From the IMG/VR virus record IMGVR_UViG_3300030109_001049, positions 1 to 26,795 of that record: a stretch of DNA of 26,795 nucleotides. One strand, given 5' to 3'. The stretch is from a virus. The stretch's first letter is position 1, and every line of letters starts with the position of its first letter. Made by a program: the position numbers and the translations under genes. The notes beneath the pieces were generated by a model, which had not been told where the DNA came from, ran no database searches, and worked only from the letters and a program-made list of their open reading frames with translations. This document shows, piece after piece, positions 9,601-17,451 of the stretch.

Positions 9601-10528
9601 TGATTGCTCCTTGTAAAAATCGGGCCCAAGACGTGCTTTGCTTACGCCAATTGTAATAAGTATTTACATATTTAGATTGATCTTTTAAATGTTCTTGAAT
9701 AGACGGTTCATGTAAAGTAGCTGCAGCTGCTTCAATACCATAAGCAAACTTTTCAGCTAAATTTCTATAATTAATATCATAAGGTATATACATTGGAAAC
9801 TCTGCACCTGTTTCAAACAAAGCTCCATAATTAGTAGTAATACAATAAAGACCTGCAGCCATAGATTCTAATAAAGATATGCAAGATGTTTCTTCAAAAA
9901 TACTTGGGTACACATACATATTATAATTGTGAATATTTTCTCTAATGTATTTATTTGGTTTGTAACCAATATAATTTACGTTAGGTAATTCTCTAGCTTG
10001 TTTATAAAGAGCTGTATAGTTATGATCATTCTGATCATAAAATTGTTTTCCATATATTTCTGTAGACGAATACACATCTAAACTAATTAAAGGATTTTTA
10101 ATTAATTGCATTGCACCTAACAATACACTTAGTCCCCGCCAGGGAGTATTTTGATGAATAATTTTTATAGGTTTGTTTTGTTCATAAGGTTTAGCTTTTC
10201 CTATTTTTTCTATTCCATTTTTAATAACTAAACATTTATGACACGGTAAACCAAACATCATTCTAAATTTTTCATAATTCCAATGTGAATTAAATACATA
10301 CCAATCGTACTTGTGATGATTAGCTTTATTCTTAAACCAAGGATGTAAATTAGGTTGATCGTAAGAATTTTTTTGCCAAAGTATATTTACTTTATTTGGA
10401 TCAATAGGAATTTTACCAGGAACACTAGTACATATTTGTACTTGATCTAACAACTCTTTTTTGACGTACTTAGTTAAAAATTCTAATTGTAACTCAGTGC
10501 CGCCTTTAGGGTTTTGGTTTGTTATCAT
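9587..10528 (-). CDS. GT-B type glycosyltransferase (GT4-like)
   Basis: A 313-residue protein with features of family-4 retaining glycosyltransferases. The N-terminus carries 'NPKGGTELQLEFL' (a GGxE/GT loop). A central 'IIHQNTPWRGLSVLLGAM' matches the start of the C-terminal Rossmann domain. The nucleotide-sugar binding region contains the EX7E-type motif in 'FEETSCISLLESMAAG' (about residues 214-229). It is shorter than many GT4 enzymes, with a reduced N-terminal domain. It overlaps the upstream 63-aa gene by 23 nt and the downstream GT-A gene by 14 nt, so the two transferases form a coupled pair. There is no strong Shine-Dalgarno before its ATG, which fits translational coupling. The acceptor is unknown; proximity to the 2OG-oxygenase-like cluster suggests sequential modification, which is only inference. 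Confidence 0.82.
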   Translation of the reverse strand: MITNQNPKGGTELQLEFLTKYVKKELLDQVQICTSVPGKIPIDPNKVNILWQKNSYDQPNLHPWFKNKANHHKYDWYVFNSHWNYEKFRMMFGLPCHKCLVIKNGIEKIGKAKPYEQNKPIKIIHQNTPWRGLSVLLGAMQLIKNPLISLDVYSSTEIYGKQFYDQNDHNYTALYKQARELPNVNYIGYKPNKYIRENIHNYNMYVYPSIFEETSCISLLESMAAGLYCITTNYGALFETGAEFPMYIPYDINYRNLAEKFAYGIEAAAATLHEPSIQEHLKDQSKYVNTYYNWRKQSTSWARFLQGAINAKK

Positions 10529-10697
10529 TTTTCATTGTTTTCTGTATCATGTCTAAACCTTTCGGAGAAACTTGCACAGTAACATCTTGTACTATATCTT
10601 CTCCTTCTACTTTCTTTTTAAACACTTCGTTTGTTTTAGTATTACGCCACGTAGTTATTGTAGTGCAATCTATCTTTATTATATTATCCGTTTTCAT
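10506..10697 (-). CDS. Small conserved-type phage protein, unknown function
   Basis: A 63-residue, hydrophilic, lysine-rich protein (MKTDNIIKIDCTTITTWRNT to KNDNKPKP). It looks like a beta-rich N-terminal part followed by a short helix ('SPKGLDMIQKTMK'). No family is recognised. It starts inside the end of the 116-aa gene (14-nt overlap, with a GAGAG stretch before the ATG) and overlaps the GT-B gene by 23 nt. A spurious ORF also exists on the opposite strand here. The minus-strand reading is preferred because it continues the overlapping gene chain and has a natural composition. Confidence 0.6.
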   Translation of the reverse strand: MKTDNIIKIDCTTITTWRNTKTNEVFKKKVEGEDIVQDVTVQVSPKGLDMIQKTMKNDNKPKP

Positions 10698-11034
10698 TCT
10701 CTCTGTTTATTAAAGCATAACTTATTAGACCTTGTATTTTATTACTGCCTGTAGCTGCTTGCACAGTTATAGCATCTCCTGCTTCTAAGTTCAAGCCTTG
10801 AGGTGAAGCATTTACTTGTGATTTACCAGGTACATCATCTCTAAAAAATTCATATTCAGTGCTTGAATCAGAAGAATCTACTAAATTCATGTTTACTAAA
10901 ATAGATGATGATGCATCATTGTTTGCACAATAAACACTTTTAACGATGATTGCTCCAGTGGTAGGGCAAGTAAGCACTGTAGCTTTACTTGTATCAACCT
11001 GTTTAAAACCTTGGTTTTTATATTGTATTGTCAT
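10684..11034 (-). CDS. Small beta-rich structural protein (putative)
   Basis: A 116-residue protein with alternating hydrophobic pattern and few charged residues: 'VLTCPTTGAIIVKSVYCANND', later 'LNLEAGDAITVQAATGSNKI'. This resembles small single-domain beta-sandwich proteins in marine phage virion modules, which may be head or tail decoration or tail-completion subunits; I know of no characterised member. The ATG lies in an ATGA overlap with the 54-aa gene upstream, and the gene overlaps the next one by 14 nt. The general size and jelly-roll-like pattern echo the 101-aa protein at 25166-25471, but no convincing alignment is visible by eye. Confidence 0.6.
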   Translation of the reverse strand: MTIQYKNQGFKQVDTSKATVLTCPTTGAIIVKSVYCANNDASSSILVNMNLVDSSDSSTEYEFFRDDVPGKSQVNASPQGLNLEAGDAITVQAATGSNKIQGLISYALINRENENG

Positions 11035-11195
11035 GATAAAAAATAATTAAATGCATCCTGTTCGTTTTTTAAATCCTCTTGAAAAGAAAAATTAAGTTGT
11101 TGTTTCATAGTTGTTACAGATTCAATAATTTGTCTTTGATTTTCTACATCATAGTCTTGTTGAGGTTCGGGTATATAATTAGTTAACTTAGCCAT
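11031..11195 (-). CDS. 54-residue small protein, unknown function
   Basis: A short ORF that fills what would otherwise be the only gap between the 60-aa and 116-aa genes. It begins MAKLTNYIPEPQQDYDVENQ, continues with a probable helix ('RQIIESVTTMKQQLNFSF') and ends AFNYFLS. The start codon overlaps the stop of the upstream gene (TAATG) and its TGA overlaps the next gene's ATG (ATGA). These are the same coupling signatures used throughout the block, and they are the strongest evidence that it is real. It is acidic and glutamine-rich, with no transmembrane segment. Function is unknown; chaperone or tail-assembly roles are possible. Confidence 0.65.
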   Translation of the reverse strand: MAKLTNYIPEPQQDYDVENQRQIIESVTTMKQQLNFSFQEDLKNEQDAFNYFLS

Positions 11196-11377
11196 TATGC
11201 TCTATTTATTTTTCTTAATGTTTTAGCAAAACGAGCTCTTTGTCCTAATTTGCCTTTTGCTTTAGCTGCTTTATTTAATTTAGCTAAAGGTATCTTTTCA
11301 CCTTTTTTAATATTTAAAGCTTTTCTTAAAGAACCTGGTTTCTTAATTGCTTTTTTAATGTTTAGTCTTTTCGTCAT
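11195..11377 (-). CDS. Very basic small virion/nucleoid-type protein
   Basis: A 60-residue protein with a very high Lys/Arg content. The pattern 'KPGSLRKALNIKKGEKIP', a 'KLNKAAKAKGKLGQRARFA' stretch and 'TLRKINR' is one I recognise from small proteins encoded in the structural modules of many marine and other phages. The LNIKK element appears twice (near residues 5-9 and 21-25). Charge and size suggest nucleic-acid binding or a packaged core protein, but this is inference. It starts immediately at the stop of the 636-aa gene (1-nt TAATG overlap) and couples to the 54-aa gene in the same way. Confidence 0.65.
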   Translation of the reverse strand: MTKRLNIKKAIKKPGSLRKALNIKKGEKIPLAKLNKAAKAKGKLGQRARFAKTLRKINRA

Positions 11378-13287
11378 TATCTTCTCCCGTCTGGTTGAGC
11401 ATCCATTCTAAAACTACCATAACGCCATGTTTGTCCTGCAGCATCGTTTTCTACTTTTAATGATAATAATCTTCCTCGTGCTCTAGTATCTACTTTTTCT
11501 GTAGTGCTGGTTATTGTAAAAGGTCCGAGTGGTGACCCTGTTTGAATATCAGAAGGAAAGTCAGAAATAAACAAAGTTACTTTTGAATCACCTACTAAAA
11601 ATTTATAGTCAGGCATAAATCTTTTCATTGACATAAATAATTCTCCGTCGTCAATATCAAAATCTCCTGATCTAATAAATGCTGCAATTGCTGTAGTTCC
11701 CGAACTGTTAACTTGGTCAGTTCCTATTTCATGAGCATAATATATTGATGCTCCATATTTATTTGTAATGCCTGATATTTCAGAAAAAGCTGGAGTGCTT
11801 GTTGCTTCATAGTCTGTTGCATAAGGTAAATTAAATACACCTTGATCTTGATAAGTAGTTCTGTCTAAAGAACTGGTAGTCCAACAGTTTTCTTGATAAT
11901 TATAAGTTACACATCGATCTATTTGTAAAGACTCCGATTTAGGATAAAACCAATTTACTTCTGTATATAAAGTATTAGGTGCTGAATAAACTGTAGAAGA
12001 CGCATCATAGTTAATTCCTAAATCTCCATTACGTGTAGTAAATACAAAATCTTCTACAAGACATGGCAGAGCTTTAACAGTACCGTCGTACATAAAAAAT
12101 CCACCTTCACCCGACATCCAATATACAGCACCATTAACGTAACTTGCTGCATGTTGAGCGATACATCCACAGTTTGTACCAACTTGTCTAACACTAAATG
12201 TAAATGGTGGACCTACAAATTGAATAACATAAGCAGCTAAATCAGTTAATACAAATACATAATCTTTACCTTGTAAAGCTGCAGTAATTTTATTTCCTGT
12301 ATCTAATCTAAATGTTCCCGCAGTATTAGTAGCTTTAGGCAAATAAGTATTAAGGTCTTCTTGATTAGAAAACCTTACAAACATGGGATCTTGAGTGTTA
12401 GGTGAAGCGATAGTAGTTTCGGTTCCAAAATGAAATAAGTGTCGATCTCTATCTGAAACTAATGTAAATCTAGTTGCAGTTGGATTTGCAGATGTAGAAA
12501 AACCAGATGTTGATTGCGAAGCTCTTATTGTTCGTGGATTAGTTGCTCCCGCGTTCCACGTAAAAGTTTTGCCGTTGAATACTGTTGCAACCAATACTTC
12601 TCCAAAATTATCTAAAGACCAGTTACCTGGATCTAGAGTTACATCACTTGTTCCTCGTTCTGTTCCCCATGTAGAATCACCCCACAAGTACGTGCTCCAT
12701 CCATAACCTTTAGTTTGAAAAGTAGGACCAACTTTAACGTATGGATTAATACTAGCGGATCCTGAAGCAGAGGCAGCGCCAGAGGCATTAACTCGCATTT
12801 GAATCGTAAAACTGTTTGCATTAGGAACAGTTAATATTTCAAAAGCTCCTTCAGTAAAATCAGTCGCTACGTATCCAGTAGGAGGAGTAACTGATGTAAA
12901 CGTTACATATCTTCCAATCTCTAATCCATGACCTGTTTTGTTAACTGTTACATTATTCTGACTAGAGAAAGTATCAAATGTGGCTCCAGTAATAGCTGTG
13001 TCTAAAGGAGTAATATCGTAAAAAGCTTCTCCGTAATATAAAAATAAACCTTGAGACGTTCCAATAGCAGTATATCGTTCACCTTTTAAACTAGTAAATG
13101 CTAATTGAGCTCTAGCTGCACCGGGTACAGTTTCATTAGCTTGTGTAAGTTGTGTCCAACCTCCTATTTTTTCTGGTGCTGTATATCTAAAGCGTACAAA
13201 GTCGCCATCTACCCATTGTCCTGGAAGAGCTGAAGGTACACTTTGTTTATTAAAACCTGCTGCAAATTTGACTTTTTTTAGTGCCAT
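11377..13287 (-). CDS. Tail hub/nozzle protein, P22 gp10 / T7 gp12-like
   Basis: A 636-residue protein opening 'LKKVKFAAGFNKQSVPSALP' and then 'DFVRFRYTAPEKIGGWTQL'. This N-terminus is typical of podovirus tail hub/nozzle proteins (P22 gp10 'DNA stabilization' type, functionally equivalent to T7 gp12). The body is beta-rich with repeated blades ('FGEVLVATVFNGKTFTWNAG', 'DRHLFHFGTETTIASP', 'KDYVFVLTDLAAYVIQFVGP', 'GAVYWMSGEGGFFMYDGT'), consistent with a beta-propeller. An inserted module at about 98-184 contains 'VTVNKTGHGLEIGRYVTF' and 'FEILTVPNANSFTIQM', a common interposed beta domain in phage proteins. It is separated from the connector genes by the fibre genes and the 2OG block. Only weak ribosome-binding sequence (TTTGAGAC) precedes the ATG. 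Confidence 0.7.
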   Translation of the reverse strand: MALKKVKFAAGFNKQSVPSALPGQWVDGDFVRFRYTAPEKIGGWTQLTQANETVPGAARAQLAFTSLKGERYTAIGTSQGLFLYYGEAFYDITPLDTAITGATFDTFSSQNNVTVNKTGHGLEIGRYVTFTSVTPPTGYVATDFTEGAFEILTVPNANSFTIQMRVNASGAASASGSASINPYVKVGPTFQTKGYGWSTYLWGDSTWGTERGTSDVTLDPGNWSLDNFGEVLVATVFNGKTFTWNAGATNPRTIRASQSTSGFSTSANPTATRFTLVSDRDRHLFHFGTETTIASPNTQDPMFVRFSNQEDLNTYLPKATNTAGTFRLDTGNKITAALQGKDYVFVLTDLAAYVIQFVGPPFTFSVRQVGTNCGCIAQHAASYVNGAVYWMSGEGGFFMYDGTVKALPCLVEDFVFTTRNGDLGINYDASSTVYSAPNTLYTEVNWFYPKSESLQIDRCVTYNYQENCWTTSSLDRTTYQDQGVFNLPYATDYEATSTPAFSEISGITNKYGASIYYAHEIGTDQVNSSGTTAIAAFIRSGDFDIDDGELFMSMKRFMPDYKFLVGDSKVTLFISDFPSDIQTGSPLGPFTITSTTEKVDTRARGRLLSLKVENDAAGQTWRYGSFRMDAQPDGRR

Positions 13288-13331
13288 AGTCTCAAATATA
13301 TAGGGTTTTTAATTTTTTTGGTAGTATTATA

Positions 13332-13934
13332 TTACAATTTTAACTCACTTAAAGTATTATCTGAACCCAATATTCCTTTATAAAAAGTATTAAAAGCAAG
13401 ACTTATTCTAGTATCATGATTTTTTTTGGTATCGACTCGATGAATTAATGATGATGGAAACATTATTAATTGGCCTGTTTTTACAGGAAGCCACCACGTA
13501 TCTGAATTCCACATATTATATTTTTCTATCTCGGGTTTAATCTGTTGATATTCTTTTGGATAAGAAAATTTAATGCTATCATCTGCATTTAAATAAAATA
13601 CACCTGATATAATTGAATTAGGATGAGCATGAGGATGATGATGCTCACCTTGTTCCATATAATTTATCCAAGATTGAGTTACGTATAATTCAACTTTATG
13701 TTTAGGTGATATAATTTTATCTAAATAGTTTTTACAGTTTTTATCTATAAAACTTTTTATACTTTTTAATTCTGGTTTATCTAAAATATAGGTATCTTTT
13801 GTAAAAGAGTTAAAGTTTTTATTTGTCTTGTTTTTTTGATTATCAACAAAACTTAATTCTTTTTTTGTAAATGGTCGATTTATTTCTGAAATATAAACAG
13901 GGGTTGGAAATAAGCTATGGGTATTATACTTCAT
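13332..13934 (-). CDS. 2OG-Fe(II) oxygenase-like protein (2OG-FeII_Oxy_5 / TIGR02466 type)
   Basis: A 200-residue protein taken from the ATG giving MKYNTHSLFPTPVYISEI. A 16-codon longer reading exists, but 'LFPTPVY' near the N-terminus is the family's usual opening, and the shorter start overlaps the upstream stop by only 11 nt. The core carries 'GEHHHPHAHPNSIISGVFYL' (His-rich metal-binding segment, residues 97-115), then 'LIMFPSSLIHRV' with the distal His165 and 'TRISLAFN' with Arg176 placed for 2-oxoglutarate binding. Family members are predicted Fe(II)/2OG-dependent oxygenases, mostly with unknown substrate. It is the last oxygenase of the cluster, and directly precedes the tail hub gene. 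Confidence 0.8.
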   Translation of the reverse strand: MKYNTHSLFPTPVYISEINRPFTKKELSFVDNQKNKTNKNFNSFTKDTYILDKPELKSIKSFIDKNCKNYLDKIISPKHKVELYVTQSWINYMEQGEHHHPHAHPNSIISGVFYLNADDSIKFSYPKEYQQIKPEIEKYNMWNSDTWWLPVKTGQLIMFPSSLIHRVDTKKNHDTRISLAFNTFYKGILGSDNTLSELKL

Positions 13935-14487
13935 CCCACAATGTTGTATCAACATTCCAAACGTGAGTATCTTCATTAACATTTAGATGAGAAGCCTGTG
14001 CATACCATTTTTGTTGGTCTTCATTCCATCTAATGTAATAAGGAGCTTGGTCAGGTTGTGTACCTATAACGTTTCCATCGTTATCTGTTATGTCTTGTCC
14101 TGCTAAAGGATTACTATATTCTGTAACTGTTGGATAATCTACTGGTGCTTTCCAACTAAAATCTTCATTACTTAAATGCCATGAAGCGTAAGGTTGTGGT
14201 TCTACAAATCTATCAGCAGTTTCTAAATAAACTCCTCCACGCCCTGTAGCTTGATTTCTAAAATTGTGATTATATGAATATTGTTTCCATACATTTTGCT
14301 CTTCAGAATACATATGTTTGTATAGATTTTTTACATATGTTTCGCCATCTACATGCATATCGTTTTCTCCTAAAGGACCGTTTGAAGTTGGTATATCATT
14401 AGAAGCAACAATACACTCTTGTACTTGCCATTCTAACTCTCCAGTAAATGGATTTGGTTGTTTCTCTAATCTTGCAAAATGTGCCAT
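13924..14487 (-). CDS. MAHFA-type marine phage protein, unknown role
   Basis: A 187-residue protein beginning MAHFARLE, with 'VWKQYSYNHNFRNQATGRGG' (about residues 66-85), 'QPYASWHLSNEDFSWKAPV' (about 98-116) and a C-terminal 'YIRWNEDQQKWYAQ'. I recognise this overall plan (MAHFA..., a 'QTSYN.NFR' core, then 'P.PS W.L......W.AP..YP') from a family common in marine cyanophage genomes. To my knowledge it has no established function, although it tends to occur near structural and tail genes. This copy carries an extra stretch between the APV motif and the C-terminal Trp motif. A clean AAGGAG lies before the ATG. It sits inside the 2OG-oxygenase group, so it might be a substrate or partner, or simply cargo of the same region. 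Confidence 0.65.
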   Translation of the reverse strand: MAHFARLEKQPNPFTGELEWQVQECIVASNDIPTSNGPLGENDMHVDGETYVKNLYKHMYSEEQNVWKQYSYNHNFRNQATGRGGVYLETADRFVEPQPYASWHLSNEDFSWKAPVDYPTVTEYSNPLAGQDITDNDGNVIGTQPDQAPYYIRWNEDQQKWYAQASHLNVNEDTHVWNVDTTLWDEV

Positions 14488-14526
14488 AATAATTCTCCTT
14501 ATATAATATTTAAAAATGCGTGTAAA

Positions 14527-15141
14527 TCATTTTTTACCTTTAAAAAACGCCGGTAGACCAAGCATGGGTCGGTCATCAAATATAACAGCATTCTTAGTTT
14601 TTTTGTTATAGTGTAAAAATACTTGTGCACAGTCGGCTCCCGTAAAAGGTTTTCTCCAGTGTTCTAAATCACATCCTTTGTATATCAACATATCTCCTGG
14701 ATTCAAATCTATTTTAACTCCTTTTTTGCCTTCTTTTCCTGTAGGTTCTAAATAGATAGGCCAATTTTGACCTCCTAAATTTAAAGTCGTAGATATATCA
14801 CAAGCCATTCTATCTTTATGTCTTTTTAAAACATCACCTTTCTTATATATTCGTCCATAAGAATAATTAGGATGCAGTTTTAAACCTGTTTCTTTTTCCA
14901 TAATGGGCTTGATGTGCTGTAATAAAGTTTCAAATACAGTATCAGAATATATACAAAACGTTTTAGGGACTTGAGTATCACCAAAAGAACCAAATAATTT
15001 TTCTTCTGGATTAATGTATCTATGATGTATTAAAACATGAGTTAAATACCTTCTGTTTAAAAAATAATTAAATAAAAAAGTACAAAAATTTTTATCTAAA
15101 ACTTTCTTTAAAACTTTATATTTATTTTTTTTAAAACTCAT
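14527..15141 (-). CDS. 2OG-Fe(II) oxygenase-like protein (HKD...EHW type)
   Basis: A 204-residue protein of a type known from marine phages and marine bacteria. 'YSYGRIYKKGDVLKRHKDRM' (94-112) supplies the HxD pair His108/Asp110 and is followed by 'CDISTTLNLG'. 'GDMLIYKGCDLEHWRKPF' (149-166) supplies distal His161, then 'CAQVFLHYN'. The usual Arg about ten residues after the distal His is Gln173 here, so the 2OG carboxylate contact must be made by another residue (for example Arg163 or Arg111) or is altered. The gene overlaps the preceding one by 4 nt (ATGA). The substrate is unknown. The fold assignment is confident; activity is inferred. Confidence 0.78.
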   Translation of the reverse strand: MSFKKNKYKVLKKVLDKNFCTFLFNYFLNRRYLTHVLIHHRYINPEEKLFGSFGDTQVPKTFCIYSDTVFETLLQHIKPIMEKETGLKLHPNYSYGRIYKKGDVLKRHKDRMACDISTTLNLGGQNWPIYLEPTGKEGKKGVKIDLNPGDMLIYKGCDLEHWRKPFTGADCAQVFLHYNKKTKNAVIFDDRPMLGLPAFFKGKK

Positions 15142-15641
15142 TTTATATCTTTATTGTAATAATTTAAATTAATTACTAACCTATTTTTTTCATCCGTGCA
15201 AGTGGTTCCTGTATGTTCATAACGTCCGTCAAAAATAACTACTCTATTTTCTCGACTTAATATTTCTCTACCATTTTTAAAAATAGTTTTACCATTATTG
15301 GTATTAACATAATAAATGGCTGTCCACCATTTATGGTTCCAATCAAAATCAGTATGGTGATCAAATTTTTTAATATTTTTAGTCCGCAATAAAAGATTAG
15401 CTTTTATTCTAGCTATTGCTGTAGCATTTAATTTTTTTATTAAAGGATCTAACATATTACAAAAATCAGAGTTTGTTCCTCCTGTTTGATAAAACAAATG
15501 TGAAAATTGAAATTCATCTTCTTTATTATTTCCAGTAACACAACTAAAGTACCAAGGAAAATAACCGCTGTTCATAGTATCATTTATTTTATTAAAACTT
15601 TCCCAATCTAAAAAATGATCATATATAAAAATATCTTTCAT
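15138..15641 (-). CDS. 2OG-Fe(II) oxygenase-like protein (small)
   Basis: A 167-residue protein with an intact facial triad. 'FDHHTDFDWNHKWWTAIYYV' (93-112) holds His96/Asp98 and a strand that pairs with 'KTIF'. 'NRVVIFDGRYEHTGTT' holds the distal His143, and 'EKNRLVINLNYY' holds Arg154, 11 residues later, suited to binding the 2OG C5 carboxylate. The N-terminus 'IFIYDHFLDWESFNKINDTM' is the helical start typical of prolyl-4-hydroxylase-like minimal enzymes. It is separated from the upstream oxygenase gene by 2 nt and overlaps the downstream one by 4 nt. No dedicated ribosome-binding site is clear, which fits translational coupling. The acceptor substrate is not predictable. Confidence 0.8.
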   Translation of the reverse strand: MKDIFIYDHFLDWESFNKINDTMNSGYFPWYFSCVTGNNKEDEFQFSHLFYQTGGTNSDFCNMLDPLIKKLNATAIARIKANLLLRTKNIKKFDHHTDFDWNHKWWTAIYYVNTNNGKTIFKNGREILSRENRVVIFDGRYEHTGTTCTDEKNRLVINLNYYNKDIK

Positions 15642-15643
15642 TT

Positions 15644-16252
15644 TTATTTAAAACTATATCCTAAATTCCACACGACTAAAGAATATCTAGTGCCTCGTGT
15701 AATGGGTGTAACTCTATGCCAAGTATCTGAAGGAAAAACTATTAAACTTCCTTTACCTCCTATTTCTTTTACCCTATGGGGTTTACATTTTTTTACATCT
15801 TGATGATCTCTAAAATCAAATTCAAAATGTCCTCCTTTATAATCTTTAGGATCCGATAAATTTATAGTCATAGATATTTTTCTAAGTTTATTATGTGTAT
15901 TTAAATTATTAGGAGTGTCATACGGTAAACTAGTATCTATGTGCCAGTTATAAAATTGATTAGGTCCGTATATAGTAAATTGAGCAGGCTCTGTCCAATC
16001 CCATTGAAAATTCCACTCTGCTTCTTTATTTGCTTGATGCACAAAAGGTTGAAGTTCTCTGTAAAGCCATTCTTCATCTAAAAAAACTACATCAGAGTTT
16101 CTATATTTTTTTGTATTTATTTGTTTTTTGTTTGTTATTTTTCTTACAGTTGCTTTTTTAACTTTGTGTCTTAAACCATACTTAATAACATCATCACAAA
16201 ATTTATCTGATACAGCTTTTTTAAAATAAAAATATTTATGTTTTAAAATCAT
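15644..16252 (-). CDS. PKHD-type 2OG-Fe(II) hydroxylase
   Basis: About 202 residues from the ATG giving MILKHKYFYF. A longer reading using TTG adds 20 residues but is unlikely, because the chosen ATG forms an ATGA overlap with the upstream stop. The protein has the layout of PiuC/PKHD-type prolyl-4-hydroxylase-like enzymes: 'FTIYGPNQFYNWHIDTSLP' with His104/Asp106, 'RKISMTINLSDPKDYKGGHF', 'GSLIVFPSDTWHRVTP' with distal His179, and 'RGTRYSLVVW' with Arg189. All four catalytic/cosubstrate residues are present, making this one of the most canonical enzymes in the cluster. Members hydroxylate proteins or small molecules; the substrate here is unknown. Confidence 0.87.
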   Translation of the reverse strand: MILKHKYFYFKKAVSDKFCDDVIKYGLRHKVKKATVRKITNKKQINTKKYRNSDVVFLDEEWLYRELQPFVHQANKEAEWNFQWDWTEPAQFTIYGPNQFYNWHIDTSLPYDTPNNLNTHNKLRKISMTINLSDPKDYKGGHFEFDFRDHQDVKKCKPHRVKEIGGKGSLIVFPSDTWHRVTPITRGTRYSLVVWNLGYSFK

Positions 16253-16872
16253 TGATGCATTTCCTCTCTCCAAGCTATTCCATTTTCTTGCCAATATACT
16301 GGCCACGTCCAACTTGTCATAGAATATTTAACTCCTGATGTAATAGGAGATACAGTGTGGGGATGCGTCACTTGACTAGGCCATATTAAAGCATGTCCTA
16401 CTGGTATTTTTTTATTATCGAATTTTTGTCTTGGAAGTTTAAGTACACCACCTTTAAAATTATCATTTAATTTAACTACCATTGTTATGTGACTTACATC
16501 ATTATGCAAATGTAATTCGTCTTTTTTACTACCATCATACCTAACAATAAATGGGTCAAACCAACCTATAACTTTCGTAGAGGGCCATTCTTTTTTTATC
16601 ATTTTAGAAATAGTTTGAGAATAATGTATAGTAAAATCTTCAAAAAATTTTTCTCCCGCAAAATATCTAGATCGCATAATATTAAAGTACAACGTTGAAT
16701 CTTTAGCAACTTTAGATTGATGCCAATAATTAAATTTATTTTTTAATTCATCTCCTATGTTACAAAGTTCTTTACAAAAAGATTCAGTAAATAAAGGTGT
16801 AATTAAAATATCTTTATGGTTTTTATATTTAATTCCTGCATCTTTGTGCACACCTTTTAAATAATCAATCAT
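16249..16872 (-). CDS. 2OG-Fe(II) oxygenase, PLOD/P4H-like
   Basis: A 207-residue protein resembling the catalytic domain of procollagen-lysine/prolyl hydroxylases. 'DELHLHNDVSHITMVVKLND' (118-137) includes His123/Asp125. 'FKGGVLKLPRQ' is the conserved turn after the beta-helix strand, 'GHALIWPSQVTHPHTVSPIT' carries distal His172 (His170 is nearby), and 'SGVKYSMTSW' follows. At the site where a 2OG-binding Arg is expected there is Lys182, also found in some family members. The start directly abuts the upstream stop (TAAATG) and the end overlaps the next gene by 4 nt. The similarity to collagen-type lysyl hydroxylases is interesting next to a Gly-rich fibre and two glycosyltransferases, but the substrate remains an inference. 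Confidence 0.84.
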   Translation of the reverse strand: MIDYLKGVHKDAGIKYKNHKDILITPLFTESFCKELCNIGDELKNKFNYWHQSKVAKDSTLYFNIMRSRYFAGEKFFEDFTIHYSQTISKMIKKEWPSTKVIGWFDPFIVRYDGSKKDELHLHNDVSHITMVVKLNDNFKGGVLKLPRQKFDNKKIPVGHALIWPSQVTHPHTVSPITSGVKYSMTSWTWPVYWQENGIAWREEMHQ

Positions 16873-17451
16873 TTAATAACACCAAGATACAAAAGAATAT
16901 CTTGTTCCTTTCTTTATAGGCTTAACTAAATGTGGATATAAAAATATAGAAGGAAAAATAATTAAATCTCCAGCTTTAAATTTAATTTCATAATCATCAA
17001 ACATTATAAATTCTCCACCTTTGTAGTCATCATTTAAGACCGCAACAATACTTAAAATTGGTATTCCTTTCGTTTCTCCATTAAATAAATCATGAATATG
17101 ATCTACATGTTTAGACATAATTTGATTTTTTTTATATCTGTTAAATCTAATTTTAGAAAATCCATTCCAACTATTAATGGTGTCTCCACCAATTTTATCT
17201 GTAATAATATATTTTTCTATTGCTTTCCAGGTTAGTTTCATTAACTCTTCTAAATAAGTTAATTTTTCTCCCCAACAAATATTAAGTTCTTTACTACCAT
17301 TTTTAACATAAGTATCACTCGCATCTTGAAAGTTTTGATATTTGTGTTGTTCCCAAGTTTTATCTTTTTTAAGTTCTTCTAAAGAAGTTTTTAAAATATT
17401 ATGAGGAATCCAATTATCTAACTGAAGTATGTAGTCTTTTAAATTTTTCAT
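16873..17451 (-). CDS. 2OG-Fe(II) oxygenase-like hydroxylase
   Basis: A 192-residue protein with a full set of signature residues. 'FSKIRFNRYKKNQIMSKHVD' (98-117) carries His115/Asp117. 'LSIVAVLNDDYKGGEFIM' is the standard beta-strand/turn, 'GDLIIFPSIFLYPHLVKPIK' carries distal His174, and 'KGTRYSFVSW' carries Arg184. The pattern is the P4Hc-like form seen in cyanophages and in SAR11 and other marine bacteria. The start is an ATGA overlap with the unknown 231-aa gene, and the stop abuts the start of the following oxygenase. It shares only motif-level similarity with its neighbours, so it is not a recent duplicate. Confidence 0.86.
   Translation of the reverse strand: MKNLKDYILQLDNWIPHNILKTSLEELKKDKTWEQHKYQNFQDASDTYVKNGSKELNICWGEKLTYLEELMKLTWKAIEKYIITDKIGGDTINSWNGFSKIRFNRYKKNQIMSKHVDHIHDLFNGETKGIPILSIVAVLNDDYKGGEFIMFDDYEIKFKAGDLIIFPSIFLYPHLVKPIKKGTRYSFVSWCY

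Noticed and set aside
13332-13982. Longer 216-codon version of the last oxygenase gene
   Set aside because: The extra 16 residues precede the family-typical LFPTPVY start and increase the overlap with the upstream gene to 59 nt.
14488-14525. Promoter-like TTTACA-17-TATAAG before the MAHFA-type gene
   Set aside because: The -10 overlaps the AAGGAG ribosome-binding site, so a transcript starting there would lack it. The match is probably chance in AT-rich DNA.
15644-16312. Longer TTG-started version of the PKHD-type gene
   Set aside because: It would overlap the upstream oxygenase by 64 nt and adds non-conserved residues, whereas the ATG at 16252 gives an ATGA overlap and a normal family N-terminus.
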